In this document: positions 36,025-44,404 of the stretch, in pieces
Layout: each line of letters begins with the position of its first letter
Position numbering within the stretch: position 1 is the stretch's first letter
The notes under the pieces: generated by a model
Seen by the model: only the letters and a program-made list of their open reading frames with translations
The model's database searches: none
Told to the model about the DNA's origin: nothing
Source: Mongoliimonas terrestris
Lineage (GTDB): Bacteria > Pseudomonadota > Alphaproteobacteria > Rhizobiales > Pleomorphomonadaceae
DNA: 64,000 nt
NCBI RefSeq assembly: GCF_001927285.1
Contig: NZ_MSIG01000015.1
Location: 1 to 64,000 of the forward strand
Direction of reading: 5' to 3'
Made by a program: the position numbers and the translations under genes

Positions 36025-36306
36025 TTATGGACAGCGAGGAAGCTTTAGGAGGTTGTTGGGCTCGACTCCGTCGGCTTCTGTTTTCAGGTACTTTCGGCCG
36101 TTTGATCTCGCGGCGACCACCACCCAAGCGAACTTGTTTTCTGGTGTCGTTGTCCAGAGGCGGTAAGCGCCGGTTTCAATACCGTGGATCAAGGTATCGA
36201 TCTCGCGGTACCACCCTCCTCCTGAAGGACCGCCAAGCCCATCGATACGCTGATCGGGGTCGGTCCCATCCGGGCGATGGCACTTAACTTCATAGCTCTC
36301 AGCCAT
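36025..36306 (-). CDS. DUF3892 family protein
   Basis: A 93-residue cytoplasmic protein matching the DUF3892 pattern: YEVKCHRPDG at the start, RIDGLGGPSGGGWYREIDTLIHGIE in the middle, and NGRKYLKTEADGVEPNNLLKLP at the end. Its function is unknown. The start has AAGGAAG seven bases upstream. It sits alone in a GC-poor island between the EamA transporter and moaA, which suggests acquisition by transfer. Confidence 0.85.
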   Translation of the reverse strand: MAESYEVKCHRPDGTDPDQRIDGLGGPSGGGWYREIDTLIHGIETGAYRLWTTTPENKFAWVVVAARSNGRKYLKTEADGVEPNNLLKLPRCP

Positions 36307-36428
36307 ATAAGGACTTCCTTATGGCGCCTACGAGAGCATTGACAGGAAGTCGATTCCACACCCTAAGTAAGGTGCTTCTAACAGAGCGACTTCCCGCATT
36401 GCTTTCCAGGCGGTTGCGGGTATACGGG

Positions 36429-36457
36429 AAGACCAGGGCTCCTAACCCCTGGTCTTT
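36429..36457 (+). terminator. Orphan terminator-like hairpin
   Basis: A ten-base perfect stem AAGACCAGGG/CCCTGGTCTT with a loop of about eight bases ends in TTTT on the plus strand. No plus-strand gene precedes it, so it could end a small RNA or be a relic. The surrounding interval 36307–36693 contains no supported gene. A minus-strand open stretch from about 36650 to a stop at 36442 has no start codon or recognised family. Confidence 0.6.
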
Positions 36458-36693
36458 TCCGCATAGTCACGCCGAATCATCGGTTGCAGCGAAACCAGGC
36501 AACATCCTGAGGCTTGTCGATCGAAAGCGTCAAGGAAGTGCGCACCGGCTGTTAGGTTTTCCACGTTTGCTTCAATGCCCGCGTCCCAACGTGCCGCTTG
36601 TTCAGAGCTGACTTGGAGCGTCCAGCAAACATTTTTCGCCGCTACACTGTGCTGCCTACGGCAGCGCCGTATTCACGCGCCCGCTCCCGCGCG

Positions 36694-37719
36694 TCAGCCG
36701 CCGGTGACGGACATGTGGCGGCCGACCGCCGGGGCGGCGCGGACGCGGTCGATCACGAAATCGTGGCCCTTGGGCTTGCGGCCGATGGCCTCGTCGATGG
36801 CGGCGTGGAGGAGGTCGTCGCCCTCGGAGGCGCGGAGCGGGGCGCGGAGATCGGCGGCGTCCTCCTGGCCGAGGCACATGAAGAGCGTGCCGGTGCAGGT
36901 GACGCGGACCCGATTGCAGCTTTCGCAAAAATTGTGGGTGAGCGGCGTGATGAAGCCGAGGCGCCCGCCGGTCTCCTTCACCCGTACGTAGCGGGCCGGA
37001 CCGCCCGTCTTGTAGGGGATGTCCTCCAGGGTGAAGCGGTCCATCAGGCTGGCGCGGACGCGGCTCAAGGGCAGGTACTGGTCGGTGCGGTCGCCGTCGA
37101 TGTCGCCGAGCGGCATGGTCTCGATCAGGGTGAGGTCGTAGCCGCGCTCGTGCGACCAGACGAGCATGTGGTCGATTTCGTCCTCGTTGACGCCCTTGAG
37201 GGCCACCGCGTTGATCTTCACCTCGAGGCCGGCCTTGGCGGCGGCATCGAGGCCGGTGAGGACCTTGGAGAGATCGCCCCAGCGGGTGATGGCGTGGAAC
37301 TTCACCGGGTCGAGCGTGTCCACCGACACGTTGATGCGCTTGACGCCGCAGTCGGCGAGTTCGGCCGCGTAGCGGGCGAGCTGCGAGCCGTTGGTGGTGA
37401 GGGTGAGTTCCTCCAGGGCGCCCGATGCCAGATGGCGCGACAGGCGGCGGAAGAGCTGCATGATGTCCCGCCGCACCAGGGGCTCGCCGCCGGTGATGCG
37501 CAGCTTCCGGACGCCGCGCGACACGAAGGCGGTGCAGAGCCGATCGAGCTCCTCCAGGGTGAGGATGTCCTTCTTGGGCAGGAAGGTCATGTCCTCGGCC
37601 ATGCAGTAGACGCAGCGGAAGTCACAGCGGTCCGTGACCGAAACGCGCAGATAGGATACGTGCCGGCCGAAGGGGTCGATCAGCGACGTCCCCTGCCGCA
37701 GCGGTTCGGCGATATCCAT
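36694..37719 (-). CDS. moaA: GTP 3',8-cyclase MoaA
   Basis: A 341-residue radical SAM enzyme that starts molybdopterin synthesis by cyclising GTP. The SAM-binding cluster CDFRCVYC has Cys32, Cys36 and Cys39. The second cluster lies in CESCNRVRVTCTGTLFMC. The C-terminus ends in the GG dipeptide needed for activity. The start at 37719 gives the normal length and has GGAAGG upstream. The gene is 5 kb from mobAB–moeA and probably has its own promoter. The frame extends 13 codons upstream without conservation. Confidence 0.96.
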   Translation of the reverse strand: MDIAEPLRQGTSLIDPFGRHVSYLRVSVTDRCDFRCVYCMAEDMTFLPKKDILTLEELDRLCTAFVSRGVRKLRITGGEPLVRRDIMQLFRRLSRHLASGALEELTLTTNGSQLARYAAELADCGVKRINVSVDTLDPVKFHAITRWGDLSKVLTGLDAAAKAGLEVKINAVALKGVNEDEIDHMLVWSHERGYDLTLIETMPLGDIDGDRTDQYLPLSRVRASLMDRFTLEDIPYKTGGPARYVRVKETGGRLGFITPLTHNFCESCNRVRVTCTGTLFMCLGQEDAADLRAPLRASEGDDLLHAAIDEAIGRKPKGHDFVIDRVRAAPAVGRHMSVTGG

Positions 37720-37799
37720 GAAGCCCTGTCCTTCCCGTCGGCGCGTGTCTCCGGCCAACCCGCCGCGCCCGCGCTCGTTCCGCCCCGTGAGGGGCTTGG

Positions 37800-38403
37800 G
37801 GGTAATCTAACGTTGCGGGCGAGGGATTTGAAGGGGTGGGGTGGGGGTGCTTTGGGGGAAGAGCGTGGGGGGGTGGGGGTTGGGGGGGGGGCGGTTGACC
37901 GTTCGCAGAGATCGTCATGGTCCGCGGAGGCGGACCAGCCACGCTTTGGGGTCGGTGGAATGCGTGGGTGGTCCGGATGAACCGGACCATGACGATGTTG
38001 AGGATGTTGGGGATGTTGGGGATGTTGGGGGGTTGCAGGCAGGCGACCCCGCGCGGACGGGGTGCCGTCGGTTCTCCCACCCGTCACCCCGGTGAAAACC
38101 GGGGCCCAACAGACGGAGGACGGATCCGCGCCGGTGGGGTGGGCAGGGGCGTCGGCTGGATCCCGACTTTCGTCGGGATGACGGGCGCGCGTCGGGATGA
38201 CGGGCGCGGAGGGATGACGGGCTCGCGCGTCGGGATGACGGGCGCGCGGAGGGATGACGGGCTCTCGCGTGGGGATAACGGGCGCGCGGAGCGATGATGG
38301 GTTCGCGGCGGGTCGGACGCGGAGCGGCCGGGGTGGGGTGGCTGGGGGTGGGGTGAGGCGGCGGACGTCGCGTGTCACGTCGCCAGGCTTCCTCCCCCTC
38401 ACC
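37800..38403. repeat. Repeat-filled interval: G-rich tract, REP-A, REP-B and micro-repeats
   Basis: From left to right: a G-rich strand (37830–37895), a REP-A head-to-head pair (37912–37994), a nine-base tandem repeat GATGTTGGG repeated about five times (37991–38030), a REP-B pair (about 38082–38182), and a series of GGGATGACGGGCGCGCG-type repeats (about 38175–38310). No gene is supported between moaA and the Lrp gene. Confidence 0.88.
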
Positions 38404-38889
38404 TCAGGTGCCCTTGTCCTTTTCCAGTGGGACGAAGCTCAGAGGGAGAGCCGTGGTGTACTTGATCTGCTCCATGGCGAAGGAGGACGACACGTCGGAG
38501 ATGTCGATGCGGGCTATGAGCTTCTTGTAGAAGGCGTCGTAGGCCTCGATGTCGGGCACGACGACGCGGAGGAGATAATCGACCTGGCCGCTCATGCGGT
38601 AGAACTCGACCACCTCGGGGAAGTCGCGGATCAGTTCGGCGAAGCGCTTCAGCCATTCCTCGGAATGCTGGTTCGTGGTGATGGCCACGAAGACGCAGAC
38701 CTTGGCGTTGATCTTCTTCGGGTCGAGCACCGCCACCCGGCGCTGGATGACGCCGTCCTCCTCCAGCTTCTGGATGCGGCGCCAGCAGGGCGTGGTGGAG
38801 AGACCCACGCGCTTGCCGATCTCGGCGACCGGGATGGTGGCATCCTCCTGGAGGATGGAGAGGATCTTGCGGTCGAGACGGTCGATCAT
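38404..38889 (-). CDS. Lrp/AsnC family transcriptional regulator
   Basis: A 161-residue regulator with a helix-turn-helix (DRKILSILQEDATIPVAEIGKRVGLSTTPCWRRIQKLEEDG, in part) and a RAM domain after residue 60 (SGQVDYLLRVVVPDIEAYDAF). It is close to Lrp proper rather than to the arginase-linked regulator at 17.2 kb. Lrp proteins respond to leucine or other amino acids. The start at 38889 gives the usual MIDRLDRKIL. It is divergent from the histidine kinase gene; no target is obvious. Confidence 0.92.
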   Translation of the reverse strand: MIDRLDRKILSILQEDATIPVAEIGKRVGLSTTPCWRRIQKLEEDGVIQRRVAVLDPKKINAKVCVFVAITTNQHSEEWLKRFAELIRDFPEVVEFYRMSGQVDYLLRVVVPDIEAYDAFYKKLIARIDISDVSSSFAMEQIKYTTALPLSFVPLEKDKGT

Positions 38890-39000
38890 GGGCGGGCGAT
38901 CAAGGGGTGGGCGGTCATGGAGTGGGCGATCAAGGGGTGCGCGGTCAGGGGGCGGGCGGTCAGGGGGCGGTCGATCATCGGGCGGGCCGGAGCGGTGGCG
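38890..39000. repeat. Short tandem repeats upstream of the Lrp gene
   Basis: Variants of GGGCGATCAAGGGGTGG, GGGCGGTCATGGAGTGG and GGGCGGTCAGGGGGC repeat with a period of about 15–17 bases directly before the start codon. They could hold the Lrp promoter or be replication slippage products. The rest of 39001–39251 leads to the kinase gene. Confidence 0.65.
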
Positions 39001-39132
39001 GGGCGGTAGGACCGTGTTCCAACGGGCACCGTCGGGATCGGCGGATGAGGGAATTTTATTCCAAGCAGTGTTGCTTCGCGCCGAGGCGAAAGTCAACGCG
39101 CCGACCCTCGCGGCACGGCCGGAACGGGGCGG

Positions 39133-39150
39133 TTAACGGGGCTTAACCAT
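39133..39150. promoter_or_regulatory. Putative CtrA binding site upstream of the histidine kinase
   Basis: TTAA at 39133–39136 is followed after six bases by TTAACCAT at 39143–39150. TTAA-N7-TTAAC and TTAACCAT are known forms of the alphaproteobacterial CtrA site. It lies about 100 bases before the kinase start. The spacing is one base off the full-site consensus, so this is a candidate only. Confidence 0.45.
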
Positions 39151-39251
39151 GAATGGACACCCCGGCTTAAGGAAACCGCCGTAGGGTTTGCAGGCTGGCG
39201 CGGTTCCCGTTCGCCGGCTTCCCGGCGCATCCTCAAGGCCCGCACGCGCGC

Positions 39252-40790
39252 ATGAACGACACGCCCATCGGACGGACAGCGGAACGCACGGAGATGAATC
39301 GCCGCAAGGCCGATCGTCGCCGCGAGGTTTCGCGCACCGTCAAGACCGTGCGCGAGCGGCTGTCGTCGACCACCGGCACCCGGCCGGCCTTCGACTACGA
39401 GGTGCTGCTCGGCTATGCGCGCAACCGCATGGCGGCGTGGCTGGCGATCGCCATCATGGTGCTGGCGGTCGGCTACAGCAGCATCTACTTCGTGCCCGTG
39501 GAGGCGCTGGCCGCCTGGGGCGCGGTGGCGTTCGGCATCCACGCGCTGAACGGGCTGACCTACCGGCGCTTCGTGTCGCAGCCTGCGACGGACGTGAACC
39601 TGCAGCGCTGGCAGCGCCAGTTCACCATCGGCGAGGTGCTGTTCGGCATCGTCTTCGGCGCCCTCTTCGTGATCCCCTCGGAGCTGCGCGATCAGGCGGC
39701 GGTGCTGCAGTTCGGCACCATCCTCCTCTCCGTGGCGGTGATCGCCATGGTGGGCAGCAACCTGCCGAAGGCGGTGATCGGCGGAACGCTGCCGATCACG
39801 CTGCTCGGCGGGGCGAGCTTCGCGCTCGTGGGCGACTTCCTGTCGCTGACCATCGCGGTGTTCGTGGTGTTCGCGGAAGGCTTCTTCATCGTGCTGGCCT
39901 TCCGGATGCGCCAGAACGCCCTCGCCATGCTGGAGTTCCGGGCGGAGAAGGACGCGCTGATCGCCGAGCTGGAGCAGGCGAACGCCATTTCGGACGAGAG
40001 CCGGCGGCGGGCCGAGGAGGCCAACCTCGCCAAGTCGCGCTTCCTCGCCACCATGAGCCATGAGCTGCGCACGCCGCTCAACGCCATCCTGGGCTTCTCG
40101 GAAATCATGCAGGGCGAAGTGTTCGGGGCGATCGGCAACGCGCACTACAAGGAGTATGTGACGGACATCCACAACTCCGGCAAGCACCTCCTCAACCTCA
40201 TCAACGAGATCCTGGACCTCTCGCGCATCGAGGCCGGGCGCTACCAGCTGAACGAGGAGGCGGTGACCCTCGCCCATGTGGCGGAGGACTGCCACCACCT
40301 GATGAAGCTGAAGGCGAAGACCAAGAACCTCACCATCCACCAGCAGTTCGAGCCGGACCTGCCGAAGATCTGGGCCGACGAGCGGGCGATCCGGCAGATC
40401 ATCCTGAACCTCCTCTCCAACGCGGTGAAGTTCACCCCGTCGGGCGGCGAGATCTGGATCAAGATGGGCTGGACCGTGGGCGGCGGGCAGTATGTGTCGA
40501 TCCGCGACAACGGGCCGGGCATCCCGGAGGACGAGATCCCCATCGTGCTCTCCGCCTTCGGCCAGGGCTCGCTCGCCATCAAGACCGCCGAACAGGGCAC
40601 CGGCCTCGGCCTGCCCATCGTGAAGGCGCTGATGACCATGCACGGCGGCAAGTTCGAGCTGAAGTCCAAGCTGCGCGAAGGCACGGAGGCGATGATCACC
40701 TTCCCGGCCGCGCGCGTGATGGAGGTGATGCCGGCGATCCCGGACCGGGTGCAGCCGGCGCCGGCGCCGATGCGGCGGGCGGTGGGGTGA
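39252..40790 (+). CDS. Membrane sensor histidine kinase, DivJ/PleC-like
   Basis: A 512-residue kinase. It has an N-terminal cytoplasmic lead, about six membrane segments (residues 60–218), a coiled coil (about 222–262), and a HisKA domain with phospho-accepting His270 in FLATMSHELRTPLN. The ATPase domain follows, with N box ILNLLSNAVKF, G1 box IRDNGPGIP and G2 box GTGLGLPI. There is no receiver domain. The six-helix sensor followed directly by the kinase core resembles DivJ-type kinases that act on DivK, and divK and pleD are in the same window. Its true partner is not shown by context. Confidence 0.88.
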   Translation: MNDTPIGRTAERTEMNRRKADRRREVSRTVKTVRERLSSTTGTRPAFDYEVLLGYARNRMAAWLAIAIMVLAVGYSSIYFVPVEALAAWGAVAFGIHALNGLTYRRFVSQPATDVNLQRWQRQFTIGEVLFGIVFGALFVIPSELRDQAAVLQFGTILLSVAVIAMVGSNLPKAVIGGTLPITLLGGASFALVGDFLSLTIAVFVVFAEGFFIVLAFRMRQNALAMLEFRAEKDALIAELEQANAISDESRRRAEEANLAKSRFLATMSHELRTPLNAILGFSEIMQGEVFGAIGNAHYKEYVTDIHNSGKHLLNLINEILDLSRIEAGRYQLNEEAVTLAHVAEDCHHLMKLKAKTKNLTIHQQFEPDLPKIWADERAIRQIILNLLSNAVKFTPSGGEIWIKMGWTVGGGQYVSIRDNGPGIPEDEIPIVLSAFGQGSLAIKTAEQGTGLGLPIVKALMTMHGGKFELKSKLREGTEAMITFPAARVMEVMPAIPDRVQPAPAPMRRAVG

Positions 40791-40831
40791 GGCGTTAGCC
40801 CGGCTGGTTGCGGGTGTTTCCGGCTGGCTTG

Positions 40832-40941
40832 GGAGGTTCACCCCTCACCCTGCCCTCTCCCTCAAGGGGAGAGGGTTCTTTCGGCTGATTGCGGAGGTTC
40901 ACCCCTCACCCTGCCCTCTCCCTCAAGGGGAGAGGGTTCTG
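40832..40941. repeat. CCCTCTCC-AAGGGGAGAGGG inverted repeat, two tandem copies
   Basis: The unit GGAGGTTCACCCCTCACCCT followed by GCCCTCTCCCTCAAGGGGAGAGGGTTCT-like sequence occurs twice with a 61-base period (starts 40832 and 40893). Each has a hairpin CCCTCTCC/GGAGAGGG. It lies between the convergent kinase and cobT genes and may serve as a transcript end. Confidence 0.88.
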
Positions 40942-40954
40942 GCGCGGCTGTCCG

Positions 40955-41992
40955 TCAGGTGGCTTTGTCGGCGACGCCGGCTTGTTCGAAGGTGGCCATG
41001 CCGGCGTGGGTGAGGGCGGCGGTGCGGACGAGGCTGGCGGCAAGGGCCGCGCCGGTGCCTTCGCCGAGGCGCATGCCGAGATCGAGGAGCGGGGTCTTGC
41101 CGAGGCGGGCGAGGACGGCCCGGTGGGCGTGCTCGGCGGAGGCGTGGCCGATCAGCACGTGGTCGATGGCGGCCGGATCCATGGCGTGCAGGATGGCGGC
41201 GGCGGCGGTGGCGACGAAGCCGTCCACCACCACGGGTACGCGCTCGAAGCGGGCCGCGATGAGGGCGCCCACCATGGCGGCGATCTCCCGGCCGCCGAGC
41301 CGACGCAAAATCTCCAACGGATCGCGGACGGCGCCGATGCGCGCGACGGCGGCGGCGACCGCTTCGGCCTTGCGGGCAAGGCCCGCGTCGTCGACGCCGG
41401 TGCCGCGGCCGACCCAGTCGGCCGCCTCGCCGCCGTAGAGCGCGTGATAGAGGGCGGCGGCGACCGTGGTGTTGGCGATGCCCATCTCGCCGGTGATCAG
41501 GAGATCCATGCCGCCGGCGATCGATTCCATGCCGAACGCGATGGTGGCCGCGCAGGCCGCCTCCTCGAAGGCGTCGGCCTCCACGATGTCGGGGGTCGGG
41601 TGTTCGAGGGCGAGGTCGAGCACCTTCAGGCCGAAGTCGTAGGCAAGGCAGATCTGGTTGATGGCGGCGCCGCCGGCGGCGAAATTGTCCACCATCTGCT
41701 GGGTGACGCTCGCCGGGAAGGCCGAGACGCCCCGCGCCGCGATGCCGTGGTTGGCCGCATAGATGCACACCACCGGCCGGTCGACCCGGGGCTGGCCGCG
41801 GCTCTGCCAGGCGGCGAGCCATTCGGCCAGATCCTCCAGCCGGCCGAGGGAGCCGGCCGGCTTGGTGAGCCGGGCGTCGCGGGCGCGGACGGCCGCGACG
41901 GCGCCGTCGTCCGGGCCGGGCATGCGGGCGACGAGGTCGCGGATGTCGTCGAACGGCAGGCCGGACATGGTGCCCCCGGACATGGTGCTCAT
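40955..41992 (-). CDS. cobT: Nicotinate-nucleotide–dimethylbenzimidazole phosphoribosyltransferase
   Basis: This enzyme (CobT of E. coli naming, CobU of Pseudomonas naming) makes alpha-ribazole phosphate for the lower ligand of cobalamin. The 345-residue product shows the family start RLTKPAGSLGRLEDLAEWLA, the IYAANHGIAARGVSAFP active-site region, MGIANTTVAAAL and GTGVDDAGLARK, and a C-terminal LGMRLGEGTGAALA. The start at 41992 has GAGAGGATG upstream. It is divergent from cobS, the next pathway enzyme. Confidence 0.95.
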   Translation of the reverse strand: MSTMSGGTMSGLPFDDIRDLVARMPGPDDGAVAAVRARDARLTKPAGSLGRLEDLAEWLAAWQSRGQPRVDRPVVCIYAANHGIAARGVSAFPASVTQQMVDNFAAGGAAINQICLAYDFGLKVLDLALEHPTPDIVEADAFEEAACAATIAFGMESIAGGMDLLITGEMGIANTTVAAALYHALYGGEAADWVGRGTGVDDAGLARKAEAVAAAVARIGAVRDPLEILRRLGGREIAAMVGALIAARFERVPVVVDGFVATAAAAILHAMDPAAIDHVLIGHASAEHAHRAVLARLGKTPLLDLGMRLGEGTGAALAASLVRTAALTHAGMATFEQAGVADKAT

Positions 41993-42108
41993 GGTGTCAT
42001 CCTCTCTGGCGCACGCGATGCGACGGGCGTTGGCCGTTGGTCGTGGCGACGGCGCGGGTGCGGTTCTATACAGGAGACCCGCCCTCAGATCCAAACGGGA
42101 CAACACTC

Positions 42109-42927
42109 TTGCCGCCGACCGCGCGCGACCGCACCGCCTTGCCCTCCTGGCGCGTTCAAGCCGCGCTCACCGACCTTGCCGGCATCGTGCGCTTCCTGTC
42201 GCGGCTGCCGGTGCCGCGCCTCGGCGCCGGCGACGACCCGGCGCGGCTGCCGGACTTCCGCCACGCCGGCGCCCTCCTGCCGCTCGCCGGGGCGGTGATC
42301 GCCCTGCCGGCCGCGCTGACGGCGGCGGTGGTGGCGGCGAGCGATCTGCCGGCGCTGCTCGCGGGCGGGCTGGTGGCGGCGGCGGGGCTGCTCGCGACCG
42401 GAGCGCTGCACGAGGACGGGCTTGCCGACACGGCAGACGGGATCGGCGCGGGCGGCGGGGCCGAGCGGCGGCTGGCGGCCATGAAGGACAGCCGCATCGG
42501 CGGCTTCGGGGCGGCGGCGCTCGCCATGGTGCTGATTCTCCGCGCCGCCGCCATCGGGGCTGTGCTGGCCGCCGGACCGCTCGCCGCCGCGCTGGCGGTG
42601 CTGGCGGCAGGCGCGGCCAGCCGGGTGCCGCTGGTGCTCGTCTGGGCCTTCGTGCCGACGGCCCGGCCGGGCGGGCTCGCCGACCAGGCCGGACAGCCGA
42701 GCGAACGGGCGGCCGTGGTGGCGGCGCTGCTCGGGGCGGGGCTCGCGGCGCTCGCCCTGCCGGCGGCGGGGCTCGGCGGCGTGGCGCTCGGGCTGCTGCT
42801 CGGGCTGGTCGCCGGAATGGTGCTGGCGCGCTATGCCCGCAAGACGCTCGGCGGCCAGACCGGCGACGTGCTGGGCGCCACCCAGCAGGTGGGCGAGATC
42901 GGCTTCTACGTGGGGCTCCTGGCGTGA
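42109..42927 (+). CDS. cobS: Adenosylcobinamide-GDP ribazoletransferase (cobalamin synthase)
   Basis: A very hydrophobic enzyme of about 272 residues in the inner membrane that joins adenosylcobinamide-GDP to alpha-ribazole to finish cobalamin. The motif ATGALHEDGLADTADGIG is the family signature, and KDSRIGGFGAAALA and TGDVLGATQQVGEI follow. A TTG at 42109 is taken as start because it follows GGGA and leaves about 116 bases to the divergent cobT. The in-frame TTG at 42037 is an alternative. No cobalamin riboswitch was recognised between the genes. Confidence 0.93.
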   Translation: MPPTARDRTALPSWRVQAALTDLAGIVRFLSRLPVPRLGAGDDPARLPDFRHAGALLPLAGAVIALPAALTAAVVAASDLPALLAGGLVAAAGLLATGALHEDGLADTADGIGAGGGAERRLAAMKDSRIGGFGAAALAMVLILRAAAIGAVLAAGPLAAALAVLAAGAASRVPLVLVWAFVPTARPGGLADQAGQPSERAAVVAALLGAGLAALALPAAGLGGVALGLLLGLVAGMVLARYARKTLGGQTGDVLGATQQVGEIGFYVGLLA

Positions 42928-43087
42928 GGGCAGGACGGGGCGGCGCCGGGTTGCGCCGCGAAATCGTGGGCGGCGCGACGAAGGGCGTCTGGCGTGCGGG
43001 CCGGTGCGATGCCATATGGGCATGGATCCGGCCCGGTCCCGCGCGGTCTTCGCGCGCGGCCGCGGCCCCCTGACGAGAGCCTCACCC

Positions 43088-43288
43088 GTGACCACCGCCT
43101 CGACGCCCTGCGTCAAGACCTGCATCATCGACCCGGTCAGCCGGCTCTGCGTCGGCTGCTGGCGGACGCTCGACGAGATCGGCGGCTGGAGCCGGATGAG
43201 CGAACCGGAGCGGCTGGCCGTGATGGCCGTGCTGCCGGCGCGGGCCGGGCGTCCGCACACGGGCGGAGCGCCTGGAATCCGCCGATGA
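43088..43288 (+). CDS. DUF1289 family protein
   Basis: A 66-residue protein with the DUF1289 pattern PCVKTCIIDPVSRLCVGCWRTLDEIGGWSRMSEPER. The four cysteines could bind a metal or iron–sulfur cluster. The function is unknown. GTG at 43088 is used as start; the frame is open further upstream. Its stop overlaps the next gene's start (ATGA), which implies coupled translation. Confidence 0.87.
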   Translation: MTTASTPCVKTCIIDPVSRLCVGCWRTLDEIGGWSRMSEPERLAVMAVLPARAGRPHTGGAPGIRR

Positions 43289-43554
43289 GACAGCCGTTCC
43301 TCCTTGTCGGCATCGCCATCGTGCTGACCGCCATGGTGGTGCTCGTCGCCTTCGACGACGGCGGCAGCCTGGGCGGTCTGGACAGCGACACCTTCGCCCG
43401 GACGGCGCAGCTTGGCGCGCTGGCGCTCGTGATCGGCTCAGGCCTGTTCGCCACGCGCAAGGGCGCCATGGCGCGCTTCCGCCAAGCGATGATCTGGCTG
43501 GCGGTCGCCTTCGTGCTGGTGGTCGGCTATCTGGCGTTCAACGGGCAGCTCTGA
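43285..43554 (+). CDS. Truncated TIGR02281-type membrane protein lacking the protease domain
   Basis: An 89-residue protein with three hydrophobic segments (about 5–21, 42–56 and 69–84). The pattern LDSDTFARTAQLGALALVIGSGLFATRKG between the first two matches the N-terminal membrane part of TIGR02281 clan AA aspartic proteases, which usually follow a DUF1289 gene in alphaproteobacteria. A TGA ends the frame where the periplasmic aspartic protease domain would begin. The convergent TauE-type gene ends 20 bases later, so the domain is not merely out of frame. It may be a relic or a functional short form. Confidence 0.65.
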   Translation: MRQPFLLVGIAIVLTAMVVLVAFDDGGSLGGLDSDTFARTAQLGALALVIGSGLFATRKGAMARFRQAMIWLAVAFVLVVGYLAFNGQL

Positions 43555-43573
43555 GGAGCCGCCGCCGGTTCGC

Positions 43574-44404
43574 TCAGGTCAGCGAGACGATGAAGCGGGC
43601 GGCGACCAGGATGAGGAAGATGCCGAAGAGGATCTCCAGCCGGCGCTTGGGGAGCGCGTGGGCAAGCCGCACGCCGAGCGGCGCGGTGACGAGCGTGATC
43701 GGCACGATGAGGGCGACGCCCATCAGGTTCACGTAGCCGAGCGACAGCGGCGGCAGACCCGGAACGCCCCAGCCGGCGACGATGAAGCCGATGGTGCCGG
43801 GCACCGCGATCAGCGCGCCGACGCCCGACGAGGTGGCGACGGCCTGGTGCATCGGCCGGCCGTAGAGCGTCATGTAGGTGTTGTTGAGGACGCCGCCGCC
43901 GATCCCCATGAGCGTCGACAGGAAGCCGATCACCGCGCCGACAGCCGCCCGCACGACAGGGCTCTTCGGCAGGTCGTCGCCGAGGCGCCAGGACGCGCGG
44001 TTGAAGATCATGCGGAGCGCGAAGAGGGTGGCGATCACCGCGAAGACGAGCCGCAGCCCCTCGCTGGAGAGGTGCGAGGCGACCGCCGTGGCGGCGACGA
44101 CGCCGAGCGGGATCCAGACGATCCAGCCTTTGAGGAGCGCCATGTCCACGACGCCGCGGGCGTGATGGGCTTTGAACGAGCGGATCGCCGTCGGCAGGAT
44201 GATGCCGGTGGAGGTGGCGATGGAGATGTGCATGCGCACCGCCTCGTCCACCCCGGCAAGGCCCAGCACCTGGAAGAACACCGGCACCAGCACGGCCCCG
44301 CCCCCGACGCCGAAGAGGCCGGCGAGCACGCCGGACACGAGCCCGGCGGCAATCAGCGCCGCGGCGAGCTCGAGGAGTTCGAGCGAAAGACTGTCGAGGG
44401 ACAT
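43574..44404 (-). CDS. TauE/SafE family sulfite or anion exporter (TSUP)
   Basis: A 276-residue membrane protein with eight or nine membrane segments in two repeats. The first repeat has GVLAGLFGVGGGAVLVP and the second GFLSTLMGIGGGVLNN, the glycine-rich signatures of the TSUP family. Members export sulfite, sulfoacetate or other organosulfur anions. A sulfur-oxidation locus lies 4 kb away, but there is no direct operon link. Confidence 0.92.
   Translation of the reverse strand: MSLDSLSLELLELAAALIAAGLVSGVLAGLFGVGGGAVLVPVFFQVLGLAGVDEAVRMHISIATSTGIILPTAIRSFKAHHARGVVDMALLKGWIVWIPLGVVAATAVASHLSSEGLRLVFAVIATLFALRMIFNRASWRLGDDLPKSPVVRAAVGAVIGFLSTLMGIGGGVLNNTYMTLYGRPMHQAVATSSGVGALIAVPGTIGFIVAGWGVPGLPPLSLGYVNLMGVALIVPITLVTAPLGVRLAHALPKRRLEILFGIFLILVAARFIVSLT

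Noticed and set aside
35970..36287. Plus-strand open frame of 105 codons over the DUF3892 gene
   Set aside because: It is antisense to the conserved DUF3892 protein and is rich in Arg and Ser, like other shadow frames.
36340..36380. tRNA-like GTCGATTCC stretch
   Set aside because: The sequence resembles part of a T-arm but no acceptor stem, D-arm or anticodon arm can be folded around it.
36321..36611. Plus-strand open frame of 96 codons in the GC-poor island
   Set aside because: The product has no recognisable pattern, no good ribosome-binding site, and runs through the terminator hairpin at 36429–36457.
41993..42108. Cobalamin riboswitch between cobT and cobS
   Set aside because: The gap of about 116 bases is too short, and no B12-box-like sequence was recognised.
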